DNA from: Onchocerca lupi | Taxonomy: Eukaryota > Nematoda > Chromadorea > Rhabditida > Onchocercidae | Reading direction: 5' to 3' | Assembly (NCBI GenBank): GCA_028564675.1 | Contig: JAOVVO010000004.1 | Location: 1-64,000 of the forward strand | DNA length: 64,000 bases | In this document: positions 13,737 to 26,008 of the stretch, piece after piece | Numbering within the stretch: position 1 is the stretch's first letter | Layout: every line of letters starts with the position of its first letter | The notes under the pieces: model-generated | Told to the model about the DNA's origin: nothing | What the model saw: only the letters and a program-made list of their open reading frames with translations | The model's database searches: none | Position numbers and translations under genes: made by a program

Positions 13737-13834
13737 TGTAAATCGATAAATCATATTCTTACAAATACCTAAAAATTAAATAAATATGTAAGTCGATAAA
13801 TCATATTCTTACATATACCTAAAATTAAATAATC
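13737..13834. repeat. Two-copy tandem duplication (unit about 49 bp)
   Basis: The units 13737-13786 and 13787-13834 share the sequence from tgtaaatcgataaatc onward with only a few substitutions and a one-base gap. This is a local tandem duplication with no coding potential. Confidence 0.9.
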
Positions 13835-14536
13835 TGTAAGCTACTCGGTATCATCAAATCAATTATTACTACGTAGTTATGTAAAGATCACTTATGCGTA
13901 ATAAAATGTATTAATTTCTTCAAAGAAATAAATTGTTCAGTTGGTCCTTAAAAGAATAGTTATCATTATAAGGATTAGAAAATAATATGTCAAAGTTTGG
14001 TCATAAACAGCGGTTTTATCATTAAAGCCTTTAATAAGTCATTTGGAACATTTTTAAAATATAAATTTCTTTCCTTATATTACACCAGCAAGTATAAATG
14101 CTATATTTGATATCTTAATCTTTACCGATCGGATGATTTTGAAGACGTTAAAGTTCATGAAGTTTTAAAGTAAATAATTAAAAAAAACGAAATAAACAAA
14201 AATAAAATACAAATATTACTGATAGCAGCCATTCATGTGACTTGGAGAGAGGTTTGCTTCAAACTAAATTAAAATATATGAATACAACTGATAGCAGTTA
14301 CTTAGTAACATTAATAGTATATAGTGAATATATTCATTGATAATGAAGTTATCGGAATTCGCTTATTTTTAATAACATATTTTACCAAAGTAACTCTTTG
14401 TCTTCCCTTTCTTCTTTCAAAAAAATTTATTAAAATTCTAAATATAAAGAAAATGAATAAATTAAATAGTGATTTACTTTTTAAATTCGAAGAAAACAAA
14501 AGTTAATCTCAACTTATTAAATTTTAATTTCTCGTC

Positions 14537-14594
14537 AAATCATGTTTTAAAGGCAACCGGTTGTCAGTGAAGTGGCTTCTTTAAAACACGATTT
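14537..14594. repeat. Imperfect foldback with a palindromic loop
   Basis: Arms 14537-14552 and 14579-14594 are 16-bp inverted repeats with one mismatch (G-U compatible when the plus strand is transcribed). The intervening loop carries a perfect 10-bp palindrome (caaccggttg, 14554-14563). It could form a hairpin or cruciform; whether it is transcribed is unknown. Confidence 0.75.
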
Positions 14595-17500
14595 TCTTCT
14601 TCAAATTACCTTAAAACATGTTAGAATCTCCCGAGTATTTCAAGTTAATTTTAACTGCTAGCTAATTTTAAATGTTTTCGGGTATCTCCTTCGTTTTCCC
14701 GCAAGAATTTTTCGCACACTGTAACTCGTTTCCCATATTTTTAAAAAACAAATAAGGATATAACAAAGGTAAGACAACCAAGTTGAATGATGCATGTAAA
14801 ATACTTTTTATCTCACCTGAATCTTTATTTCAATTTTTTTCTCCAACTTTTTGTTTTTACTCAATTTGGAATCAAATAATCTCAAATTACTCGTAAAATT
14901 GATTTTCTGTTAAAATAATCACATTATCATCCGTCCAACCAGCAAGCTATTAATGACTAATATAAGAAAAACATTTTGATTGAAATATTTGCAGCTTAAA
15001 ATACTGAAATTATGCTTAAAATGATTTATTTCCAGCAACGTTAATTAAATTCTAATAGCAAATTTTTTATAATGAAAGAATGCTGAGTTTTTTCTATAAA
15101 ATTATTCATTTCATTAATCGTATCATCTTATTATGATAGCAACTGAAATCAAATTAATGAATAACACTGAAAAAGTGATCAAAGATTTTAGTGTTCAGTG
15201 ATGAGGGAAATCTTAAAAATGTTTTCAAAAAAAAAAAAAAACGAGGCAAATAAGATTAACTATGTGGCTATGAGTTGCATTGTTTATTAAGCTGTGTATT
15301 ATTGCTACGACAAGAAAAGACTATCGTGAAAAATGAATTTTTGGATGACAAGTTCTTGCTCGAGAATATTAGTCATTGAACTGATGAACATGTCAAAAAT
15401 GTTTCTTGTTTTCTAAGACATTTTTATAATTGTTAAAGACGTTTTCTTATGGAGGATGTTTACTGCTTAGTAAAAAGAAAATAATTATGAAATATTGAAA
15501 ATTAAATAAATAACGTTTTATGAAACTTTCCTTCCATGTGTTCCATATCTTTTCTTTCTTACGTTGTTTTGCTCTTAATGACTCTTATTTATCACTAATA
15601 ATAATCACTATAATTCAAGTGCCATTTATAATTTTCTTTTGAGATGAAAATCGACATTTTTTTAAAACCATTTTAAGATGAAAAATTTTAACGAGAACAT
15701 GTTATTGATACACTGAAGTACTACCGCTTCAAACTACTGCCGCATTCCTTTTCTAATCTTTCGCTTCTGAAAAATTTCTTTGTTTTCAACAAGACCTTAT
15801 TTGAAAACAAAATTTAAAACGGGCAAGATATAAATAACATTTTGCTGTCGAAACTGACAGCATACAGTCCCCAACTGAGCAGATACTGAAAGGCAATTTT
15901 GAAATCAGAAATGATAGCTGATGTAGTTCTATTGATACCGCCAACACATGACTCGTCCTCCATGTGCCGTTACCTCCTGGCACCGTTTCCCGGTAGTCAT
16001 CATCAGCAAAATGATTTCCTAAAGACTAATAAAACTACTTTAAAATCTACTGCATGTCCAAATAGGACATTGAGAGCTTCAGCATATAATTAATTTTTAT
16101 CATGATCTTTTAATGATAATGATAAAGTGATAGTTGCTGATAAGAATAATAGAAGGAAGGCAAAATGCTAATCAGCAAATTTCAGTTGCTTGAAAAGAAA
16201 ACACTACCACAAATTTATATGTTTCAAACACAAAGAATGCAGCTGGACACATTCATATAAATCCATCTGAAGATACAAGTCCAGACAACAAATATCTACC
16301 ATAGAATACAAATTGGAGACTTACAGAAATTTTGAATTTCAAAGATTTATTTAATTTATTCGTTCAACTAATTAGTTTTTTTGTTTTTGAATTGGCTTTA
16401 GTCATTTTATTAAACAAAGTTTTGCTCATATTATCAGGTGATCTGTGGTTGCTGCATTATATTTTCATTGTTATGAAAATAAAGCCGAAATATTTACGAA
16501 AAGCAAATATTTTTTATTTTTATAATGGAAATACGATAATCATCTAAAGATTATAGACAAAGCATTCGCGAAGAATATTATCTTTTTTGCTCTTCTCATA
16601 TCAATTTGGGAGATGCTTTTGCACTTTCATACCTGAGTAACTTTGAATAACTAGCTTTTGTCATTGAAAATAATGCTTTCTAAAAGGAAAGTGTCGATTT
16701 TGAGGTTTCTGAATAAAATAATGAAATTCTAATAATCTAATCTATCGTCATTATTTCTAAAATATATGCAATTGAGCTTAACACAATATACATTTCTTGC
16801 ATGCTTGCATTCTTGCATTTAAATGTATGGTCAAAAAATTGTAATATAAAAGAGATAGAAGAATTTTTTTAAATATTAACGAGCCCAAATATTGCATACA
16901 CGGAGTTTCGAAATATTGTCTTTTTTCAAATTGTTTGTCTAATTAATTAACTGAGTCGGTTTCAGGTCCCGACTGACTCTAACTTTTATCCGGAACTTTT
17001 TGTCCATTTAGTAAATAGCAGTACAGCTCCTGGATATTATGTCATGTCTCCATATTGCTTTGTCGCTAAGCTAAATAGGTGTCAGAATGTTCATTTCAAT
17101 TTTCTAGAACATAATCAAAATAGTGAAATGAATCATTCAGCAATTGAAATTCAGTTAAATATTAGTGCATTTTTAACGATTGTATGTTGTATCTAACATA
17201 TGCACTTCAAAAAAAATGATTGCAGACCTTCCAGATTCGACTCGATCCAAATGATTTGCTGGTTCAAGTCAAGTTACTTACGATATGTCAGTTTTATTAT
17301 CCTGTGCTAAATAATACTGTTTAAATATGCGCATGGGCTGATAATAGCTTTATTGCGAATAAATTCCGAAAAACCAGGTTTTGATTCGATAACTAAGAAA
17401 CTCAATCACAACCCAAAATATTTCTTTTTTTTTCTCATCATTTGATTGTCTATTTATTTCTTTCATTTCTGCCCTGTTTTGAATTATTATTTCCATTTTA

Positions 17501-18324
17501 TTAATCAAATTTTATCTTTGAAAATGTTATACACATTGATCATTCAAACATCGCTGTAATATATAAGAACTAGCAAAAGTATTAGTCCGCTTTTCACACC
17601 TACTTTCGTCATTATTTTCGTCTTTAATATTTGGTTGGCTGAAAAAATCGAAGAAATCTAATTCAATTACTGATTAATGCATATTTCCTAGCATTGAATT
17701 TTCATCCAATTCAAAATTAAGTGATGAAATTGTGTTTGGGTAAAACTTTCTATAGGCCTTATCAGAATTCTTAATTTGGTAGTTGTAATAAGTGATTTAT
17801 TAATTTGGTAATATAATTTTTATTCTGAGGCACATAATGGTTCCGATGTCGAATTTCTTATAAATTATTTAGCAAATATGCAATGCGCATTGATTAGGCA
17901 TGATATATTAGCAATTCGTTAGTGGTAAGGTAGTAAAAGGGAATTGAGGTTACTCTTCAATTCTTTATGACAGTTTCTCTCAAATTATATCAGTTCTTTT
18001 GAAATTGGAGATTTAAGATCCATTTTAAAATTGAATTATTATTAACAGGCTGAAATAAATCCTCAACTGAAGAAGTATCTTCCTCAAAAATGTTAACTTT
18101 TATTGCGATTGCATGATTGAATTTCGAAATTATATGAAAGAATTTTTTCAATTAATTGTTCTGTTCGCTTTATTTACTTATTTTCTGCGTTGGAACTCAA
18201 TTATTATATATCACTCAATTGGTATTTGCAAGCATTGATAATACTTATTGCCATTATCATTATATCTTGCCTTATATTACTTTGTGCAGTGCTGCAAAAA
18301 ATGTTATTGGTCACTGGCCGTCCA

Positions 18325-18529
18325 GCTAGTCTGTATAAATAAAAACGTACGTTTACTTACTTTTACCCGTCACAGATTTGACGAGTAAAAAAAAGGTAGG
18401 TATACCTATATAAAAACACATGGCTATTCGAATGCAACGTTGTTTCAAAATTTTAAATCAACTGGTGAAGAATTGGAAACGTTATGTCAAAAGGCACAAC
18501 GAACATTTACATTTCTATTTATATAGATA
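18325..18529 (+). repeat. Dispersed hairpin-headed repeat, copy 1
   Basis: It begins with an inverted repeat (cttacttttacccgtcac paired with gacgagtaaaaaaaaggtag), continues through tatataaaaac and ctattcgaatgcaacgt, and ends in atttacatttctatttatatagata. Two further relatives in this window share the same order of blocks. No protein is encoded; the open frame that overlaps it (18420-18671) is probably incidental. It is probably a non-autonomous mobile element or the terminal part of one. Confidence 0.7.
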
Positions 18530-18639
18530 CAGATTATTTGTCGACTATTATTTAGCAGTAGAACAATTACTGGTGATCTCACTTTGTTCATCTGTTAATC
18601 GGAACGTTTTGGCAGGAAAACATTTTTATCCTTATGACG

Positions 18640-18810
18640 TCTTGGACATGTTTAACCTTACGATTAGGTAAAGAAAAAAGTCAGTGTATATAAATAGAAG
18701 TACGCGCCTATTCGAATACCACGTTTTATCGAAATTTCAAAGCAATCGGTGAAGAACTTGCAATGTTGTGTCAAAAGCCATGACAAACATATTTTTATTT
18801 GCATAGATAA
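18640..18810 (+). repeat. Dispersed hairpin-headed repeat, copy 2
   Basis: Same orientation and block order as copy 1, about 110 bp after it: tgtatataaatagaag, cctattcgaataccacgt, aatcggtgaagaacttg, and an end in atttttatttgcatagata. The head hairpin is more decayed than in copies 1 and 3. Confidence 0.65.
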
Positions 18811-19266
18811 TGGTAACATTTTGTATGGCACTATGCTCTATAACATCTCGTTCGTGGTTTTTTTCGTGATTCAACAAATTAATTCTTTATCAAAATCATA
18901 AGCAAAAACACTTCTTACATTGTGAAATTTTTATAATAATAAATTGATGACAAAATAAATTTTACATTAAAAATTTTTCGGATAAACGGTAGAAAAGCTG
19001 AATTAACAAATATATTTTAATCTATTAATTTACATTTGAGGAAAACATTATGATAATGTTAGTGATAAAACAAAGTTAAATCAATTAATGCAGAAACCAG
19101 ACAATAAAATTAGCACATTTTACATAACAAAGAAACTAAAGCAATTGAAAATATGAATAATATGGTCAAGAAATTTCTTTGCAATACATAAATACTAGAG
19201 AGATTTCCGGAAAAGTCACAGTGAAAGAAACCAAAAATCAAAGATAGAATACAGAAAAACAGTAAC

Positions 19267-19341
19267 CCTGTCAACTGTGAAACATGTCAAGAATCAACTG
19301 TGAAACATGTCAACAAGAATGAAACATGTCATCATCTACTC
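19267..19341. repeat. Short direct repeats of a gaaacatgtca unit
   Basis: The 11-mer gaaacatgtca occurs three times within 75 bp, the first two inside a longer shared block starting tcaactgtgaaacatg. This is a local duplication of unknown significance. Confidence 0.85.
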
Positions 19342-20156
19342 GTGAATTGTTCTATTTTCGCATTGAACCAGTCTCAAGAACTCAATTAATGTAAATCACT
19401 ATTACAAAGATAAATTTAAACATCTGTAGAGGCAGTTGAAGTGAGAAATTGCATTGAATTAAGAAGAAATCAAAGATACAAAAATTAGAAATTGATTGCA
19501 ATGTTCAAATACATATATAGTTATCATATGCCATACATTTGGTACATTACTATTTATTGTTATCTCTGTAATATTTATATGGAAAGATACAAGTCTTGAA
19601 ATGTTGATTCGAAAATTATATTGATCACGATGACAGTCACGACCTGAATTTCAATTTCATTCATAGTCAGTTTATGCAAAACTGATACATCCAAAGCCAT
19701 AATGAGCAATGTATTGGGTTCAGACAAGCCTTTTAATCCTTTTAATAATCAGATTCACTCTTCGTCAATAATCTATTTCAAATTTTTATTAATTTTAAAT
19801 TTTAGATCTATTTAAATTTATACTCCTGTATGATAAATATGACATATTTTAAGAATAAATTGATTTCTACACCAACTTTTTCTCTCATAAAAATTTCAAA
19901 TTAAAAATGCAATGGTACTTCATAGAAAGATTAATATTATTTTCACGAATTATCTCTGAATCTGTATAAGAAGATAATCTTGTTTACGTAATATTTTGCA
20001 AATTGCTGTTTGAAAATGAATTCATAATTATAATATAATTAAATATATATATTAGGTATAAATCTTTCCTATTCTTTCCAATAATATAATTTGTGCGAAA
20101 ATCAGAATTGTTGAAATTTTAAAATTTATGGATAATGGAGATTATTGTCTATGATA

Positions 20157-21110
20157 CTAATTACTATTGTTGAAGCTTATTATTAAAACAATTCGCTTAT
20201 CGGACCCAAAATTTGTTTCAAATCTTTGTATTTGATTGATATGACACAATGTAGTATTATGCGGGCCTTTGTGATGGAAACATAAAAGTTTCTTCTTGTT
20301 GCAATGATTTGTTGCATATCTTGCCGGAAAATTGACGCGTGCATTAATTTTTCTCAGACGTTTCATTCGGTGCTTGAGTGTGGATTAAATAGGACATTCA
20401 TTAACCTAATGGTTTTTTTTTTACAAAACATACAGGTCTTTTATTTTTGCTACCCTTAAATCCTTGATTCTCTGGTCAATTTAAAATCATTTGGTTCTAC
20501 TTGGTTTGTTACGGCTAAGGCTGAAGTTCCACTCTTTATTTGACTCATTTTGGTTTGGTTTCGAATGGTCCCTTTTCATTACTAAGAATTTGAATCCTTC
20601 TTCGTTTCTTTGGACCAATTTTGCCAAGAATTGTTGGAGGTTGACTAAATTCCAATTTCCTTGCTCTGATTTTAATTGATATGGCTTGTCCCCACAATCT
20701 AATCTGGCTATTTGCCTTGAATAATTGTTTCGATATAGAGTGTTCTATATTCTCATTCATTACTTCGAGTTTTCGAAGAATTCTTTCGATTGCTTCAACG
20801 ATTGATTTTCATTCTTTATCATTTCTTTTAATGGAATGAAACTCGTTTTATAGCAACTACTTTATTTTGATAGATTTGCCATACTTTTCGATCAGCAGAT
20901 TCCTTATGAATTCGTAATTCTCTGAGACGATGTCATAACCTCCCACAGTATCTCCTTTCAGACATGAAATTAGATAGTTGAGTTTTTGAATGTTTGGAGT
21001 TTTTGCGTTGAAGTTGCCCCAGAATTCTGGATCGCTACTAAAGATTGTTAGTGACAGTTGTGGTAAATTTATTGTTAGAAAAGTTTCGGGATCTTTTCTT
21101 TTCTTAGATT
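20157..21110 (-). mobile_element. Decayed BEL/Pao retrotransposon gag
   Basis: Reading the minus strand from about 21110, a frame has the look of the Pao-type gag domain (DUF1759 family): LPQLSLTIF with DPEFWGNF, then KLNYLISCLKGDTVGGYD, then an NYEFIRNLLIEKYG segment comparable to the family's usual Y-x-x-A-x-x-L-L-x-x-R-F-G. In-frame stops follow, so the gene is broken. Further down (about 20300-20255) lies a zinc-knuckle-like C-F-H-H-K-G-P-H followed by a final cysteine, the arrangement usual at the end of BEL/Pao gag. I see no intact protease, reverse transcriptase or LTRs, so this is a fragment. Identification is from motif memory and should be confirmed by profile search. Confidence 0.6.
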
Positions 21111-21139
21111 AGTAATCATACTTACCTAGGGCACTAGAA

Positions 21140-24100
21140 AATTGCCACAAGAAAGTAAATTGTGAAAGGTTTTTTGTTGGGGCTTGGAATTTGATACAGA
21201 TGATTTGTTGTGTGATTCTTAACATGACGAATTTTACTTATCGCAATTATGGCACACAATTCAATGAATTGATGAATATCGATAATATAACCGACAATTT
21301 GAACTCACTTTGAATAGGGGGAAGTTAACTGAGGGTTACTGGTGTTAGGAACTGATAGAGTTAAATGAAATTTGAAAAGAGCCGCTCATCGAATATCGAT
21401 CAGAGCAGAGGATTGAATGAATGAAAAAATGAATCCCTTCAGGTAAAAATTGTTTTTATAGGCAGTTGTTTACTCCATGTCACCATAGCAGAACCCAATT
21501 TACAATATCTTAATTATAGGTAAAAGTCAAAAATTTGCGTATACCAAGATATTTCTATAATGCAAAAATTTTTGATTAATCATCATATCTATAAAAATAT
21601 TTCGGTTTTTCTGGTTTGTTATTGACATTGCTTTTATATGATTAAGGCAATTGTTTTCAGAATGAAGCTGAAAGGAACCGTACGTGATTATCGAAGCGAA
21701 AACTAGAATGCCTTGAGAATTAAGAAGCAACTGTCAATGAAGTGGAATGATACATTTTTACCACGAAAAATGACGAAGTAGCAAACATCCATCCGTAATA
21801 AACTATTATTTATATTTGCTATATATATATTAATTTGTCTTATTTAAAGCTCAGTTAATGCATGAATAATAAGCTGAAAGAAATTTCAGAATTGTGTAAC
21901 TTGAAAATTATCGGGCATTGTAGCAGGGAAAAGATAAACTACAATAAAAGATTTTGAATTTCCAACTTTATAAGATAATTCAATTTTCTATCTTTTTCTT
22001 TTTTTTTTTCTATTTAGGAACAGTCTCAGAAATTTGAGGATAGATCCTGGAAAGATATTATTTTTCGCAATATCTAGGCAATAATTAATTGTTTTGTCGC
22101 TTGCAATGAATGATATTCAGTATTGATCTCCAAGCAAAAGGCCATATTTTAATTTTGGGTTAAACAAATCGATGCTAATTTAAGTAATTTCATCCATGGA
22201 TGTTTCCCAGAATTATATAAAAACAATTCAGAGAAGTTAGACTGCTGCTTCCCTCATTATTGACTCAACCACTAAAATCAGGAGAATGAATCGGAAAAGA
22301 CTAAACAAAATTATACAATAGTTAAATATATTATAAATTATATTTTCTGTCGCTTTTTATTTCTGATTGTGACAAAATTGTAGGGCTGAATTCAGTTCTT
22401 CAGTTCTTACAGTTGCTTCAATTTTGTTCTTTCATTTACTTGGAAACGAGCCTCAAACTTAGGCAATTAAACTTTTATTATGATAAACTTGTTAATCAAC
22501 GAACGCATCAATTATATCAACAGCAATTATATCAACAATATAATTACGATAATATCAAAGGGTCGACTTTCATGGAGCAAACATAATACGAATAAGAGGA
22601 GATCGAATTACGCAGTAAAAAGAAATCCAACACCACGAGCTGGACCATCCGAACGAGCTCATGGCTGCTCATTCTTTGAAATGATTTTTGTGTTCAGGAC
22701 CCTCTTCTTCATGAATTGAGGATTCTGATATCATTTTCGGGTATAAGAATGCTCTTTTGTTGTCTTAGGAGCATGCGCCTTTGTTAGCGCAAGAGAATTC
22801 GCTTATTGTTAGTACATGATGAAAGAGAGCTCTTTTTTAAAGCTCATTGACTTAATAGACAAAAGATGATTTCATAATTAGCTCCAGCAAATACGCAGTG
22901 TCAAATTTAAAACAAAGAAATCACTGGTTTTCTTCCTTTATCCTCGAGAGTTAGGCGACAATATCATAGTTTCATGTTCAAGAAAAGTTACTGAATACGA
23001 TTAAAAAAAAAACTTATTTTAAGAATATATTTCGAACTTGTAAAAAATAAAATGTGAAGAATAATAAGTGATGATGGCGTATTCTTTTGAAAATTTTCGA
23101 AAACATGCAATAATTCCTCTCGAATCAATTTGAAAAGATGGCATGGTGTGAAGCTGCATAATATGTTAATTTTATCGTTTCTATAGATTCAGAGAGTTCT
23201 GAAACTTGAAAGTATAAAAAAATCGATCGCATTTATTTGCTTCTTATTTTTAACAGATGATTTATGAATAAAAACAAAGCGATTAAATTAAATGAGCTGT
23301 TAATCTATGTAAATATTAATAACGTTAAAGTAACTATTAAATCTATACAAATATTAAACAGTTCTTCGAGTATTTATTAGGAATTATTTCATGCAAGGAT
23401 CGAAGTGAACATCAATAGGAAATACGATAGATTTGATTTCTTTTTTAAATCGTATGTCTGTGTCTGAAGCGCATGATTTCCGTGTATTAAATTCATTCTA
23501 TTATGATCGTCGCGAAAGGAAATTTCGTTCAAAATAATTACTTTACATTCCATCCCTTAATTCTTAATCTATTAAGATGCCATCTTCTTGGATAGATTTG
23601 CAAAAAATTTATTTTCCAAACAGTTTATAATCGACTGCTTCCCTTCAACATGATATTTTTTTGTTTCCCTACGCATCAGAAATTAGGCAGAGTTGGTTAG
23701 TTGATGAATATTTTTTTTAGCTTTTCTCTTTTTCTCAAGTTTTTATCGCCGATATTAGTGATTGTAATGTACAAATTCCTTTTCACTTGTTTTTGAGTGT
23801 GATAAAGAATTAGCAATGTCTGCCTTTACAAGAAGGAAATTTCATCCGGAATTCAAGTAGTAAAACTTCGTGATTTAACTAAAAATGTAACAAATGTGAT
23901 CGTAATTTGATCTTTATGAAATAATGAATAATTAATAGGGTAATTCAGATGAAATGAATAAATGTGCTTTTATAATCTTTTTCCAATTATTCATTTGCAA
24001 CTACTAAAAAAAAGACAGTATTGAAATGAAGGATAAGTCTAAAAATCATATTTTCGAAAAATTTTGTTAATCTAACTCAAATGAAAGAATTAAGCTATCG

Positions 24101-24720
24101 CGATCGCTTTTGATTTTTTGAAGCCAATTTTCAAATTAAATTCAGGTAGACGTTTTGCAATTAACTTTCTACATAACTCATTTTCATAAATTTATTTCCA
24201 AAATATCAAGAAGTAAGTTAATTTCGACCAAATTATGTGTTCAAAATCTCTTCTTATTCGAAAGTTTTAACTGTAACGAAAAAAAAGGACCGAATGTAAA
24301 GGATTAGAAGAAGGAAGGAATATAATAGTATTTGTTTCAAAGAGGAGAAAATAAAGTCAAAGTATTCTTATTTTATAAAACGACTGTTACAAAAACTTTT
24401 TATCCTTAACCAACCTTATTATTCATTTGTATTTTCATTATGATTCGAATGCATATCACTTTGAAGATATACACAGGAAATTAATCATGTATGATTTGCG
24501 ACCATCTTTTTCATCTCTCCGATTGACAAAGAACATGAAAATTCATATTTAGATATTCATGAAATTATTTCTCTTTTTTTTGCTCTGTTTATTTACGAAT
24601 AATAGGTCATCCCCTTAGTAAACAGATTTTATATATCTATCACAGATCTTATTTTTTGTAAAAACAAATTATAATCAAACTTCAATTTGTCGTATTCTAA
24701 TCCTCGATAACAAAAGAACG
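21140..24720. other. Gene-poor intergenic region
   Basis: No recognised gene. A plus-strand frame at 22480-22719 has a slightly GC-richer, basic core but no motif. The remainder is AT-rich with scattered A and T runs. Confidence 0.45.
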
Positions 24721-24723
24721 ATC

Positions 24724-24762
<39 letters not shown>

Positions 24763-24838
24763 TATTAATCACTATTATTTATTATTATTACAATTTATTT
24801 ATTATTGTTATTATTATTATCTATTATCATTATTATTA
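24724..24838. repeat. (ATT)n microsatellite
   Basis: A run of ATT/TTA trinucleotides, initially about a dozen perfect units and then interrupted by single-base changes, occupies a little over 100 bp and directly precedes the third dispersed repeat copy. Confidence 0.92.
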
Positions 24839-24904
24839 ACGAGGAGAGAGATGGGAGGAAGGAGAATGAGAGAAAAAAAGAAGGCGGAGTCAATAAACCA
24901 CGCT

Positions 24905-25086
24905 CCTTCGCTTACTTTTAGCTGTCACGCATGTGATAGGTGAAAGAAAGTAAGTATGTCTATATAAAGATGATGCCCTATTGATACACTGGGTTGTGTC
25001 AAAATTTGAAAAGAATCGGTGGAGAAACTTCCAGGAAGTCCGTTCGGAGTAACAGGCAGCACTTACATTTTTATTTATATAGATAG
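24905..25086 (+). repeat. Dispersed hairpin-headed repeat, copy 3
   Basis: The head is a good hairpin (cttacttttagctgtcac against gtgataggtgaaagaaagta), then tctatataaaga, gccctattgatac, caaaatttgaaaagaatcgg and the terminal block acatttttatttatatagata. Same block order and orientation as the copies near 18.3 and 18.7 kb, about 6 kb away. Confidence 0.7.
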
Positions 25087-25825
25087 ATTGATGGAATGCT
25101 AAGTTTATTTATTATTATCAAAGTTATTAACCTCATAAGCATTTAGCACTAACCTAGCATGTGATAATGCATATGCCAAAAATAAAGCGAGAAAATATGG
25201 CTATACGCACATATGTTAAATTTGTTCCTGCAAAGTTATGCTAAAGCAGAATTCGTTCAAAAATTCATTCAAAAGCAGCTGCTGCTTCGTTCGAAAATCA
25301 GTTCAAATTTTTACTTTAAAAGCAAAAATACTGATATTTAAAAAATCCATGATTTGAAAACATATTAATTCGCCGAGATTTAGGCACTAAACTTAAACCT
25401 CTAGTTTCATACATCGATATTTTTACTGCTCTTGCAGTGTTATAAGATCATTCACATCTCTATCGCAAAATAAAACTAAACTGTGAAATTTAAGTACTAT
25501 AGAAGATAATGATAAAAATAAAAAGAAAAAGGTTACAGAATAATGGGTGTCAATAAAGATATATCATGTTTTTTATTGGCATTTAAATCATAGCACTTCA
25601 AGTTTTCAAGAAGAATGGCAAGCTAAGATGAAATAAATTGTACAAAGGTCGATTAAAACATGATTAACGAATCAAATGCCCATATAAATACCATCGTTTA
25701 AATGGCGCCGTAATTTTTCATCGAATATCCTATAAAAATATTTGAATCACTAAGATCATTCAAATCACCTGATCACTTGATCTCAGTTTAAGATATTATA
25801 TTGACACTATTAATATTATTTAATT

Positions 25826-25831
25826 TTTATT
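25826..25831 (-). terminator. Candidate polyadenylation signal of the FATP gene
   Basis: A minus-strand AATAAA about 180 bases past the FATP stop codon, a reasonable 3' UTR length. A second candidate lies at 25572-25577. Confidence 0.4.
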
Positions 25832-26008
25832 TCCTCATACCTAACTGGAGGACAGTACTTAATATTTGACACTTTTGATATGCAAAAAAATCGTAAATGT
25901 TCAGAAAAATAACCAAAATATATTGTTCCTAAGATATTTACTCATTCGACTGACAGTAGTTTTAAAGATTTGTAAATCAGCTTTTGAAAATAACATAAGA
26001 ATAAAGCC

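Larger units (their letters stand above)
12360..18300. other. Gene-poor intergenic region
   Basis: No recognised gene. Two small structures are listed separately (tandem duplication near 13.74 kb, foldback near 14.54 kb). A plus-strand frame at 15899-16093 has a less AT-rich core that reads like low-complexity coding sequence (SSSMCRYLLAPFPGSHHQQ) and is preceded by gaaatcag, but no domain is recognisable. Other open frames are AT-biased and look random. Confidence 0.45.

Noticed and set aside
18420..18671. 83-codon frame at the dispersed repeat as a gene
   Set aside because: It lies across repeat copy 1, and the related copies do not preserve the frame.
24724..24838. Regular repeats as a CRISPR array
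   Set aside because: This is a trinucleotide microsatellite with no spacers, in eukaryotic DNA.
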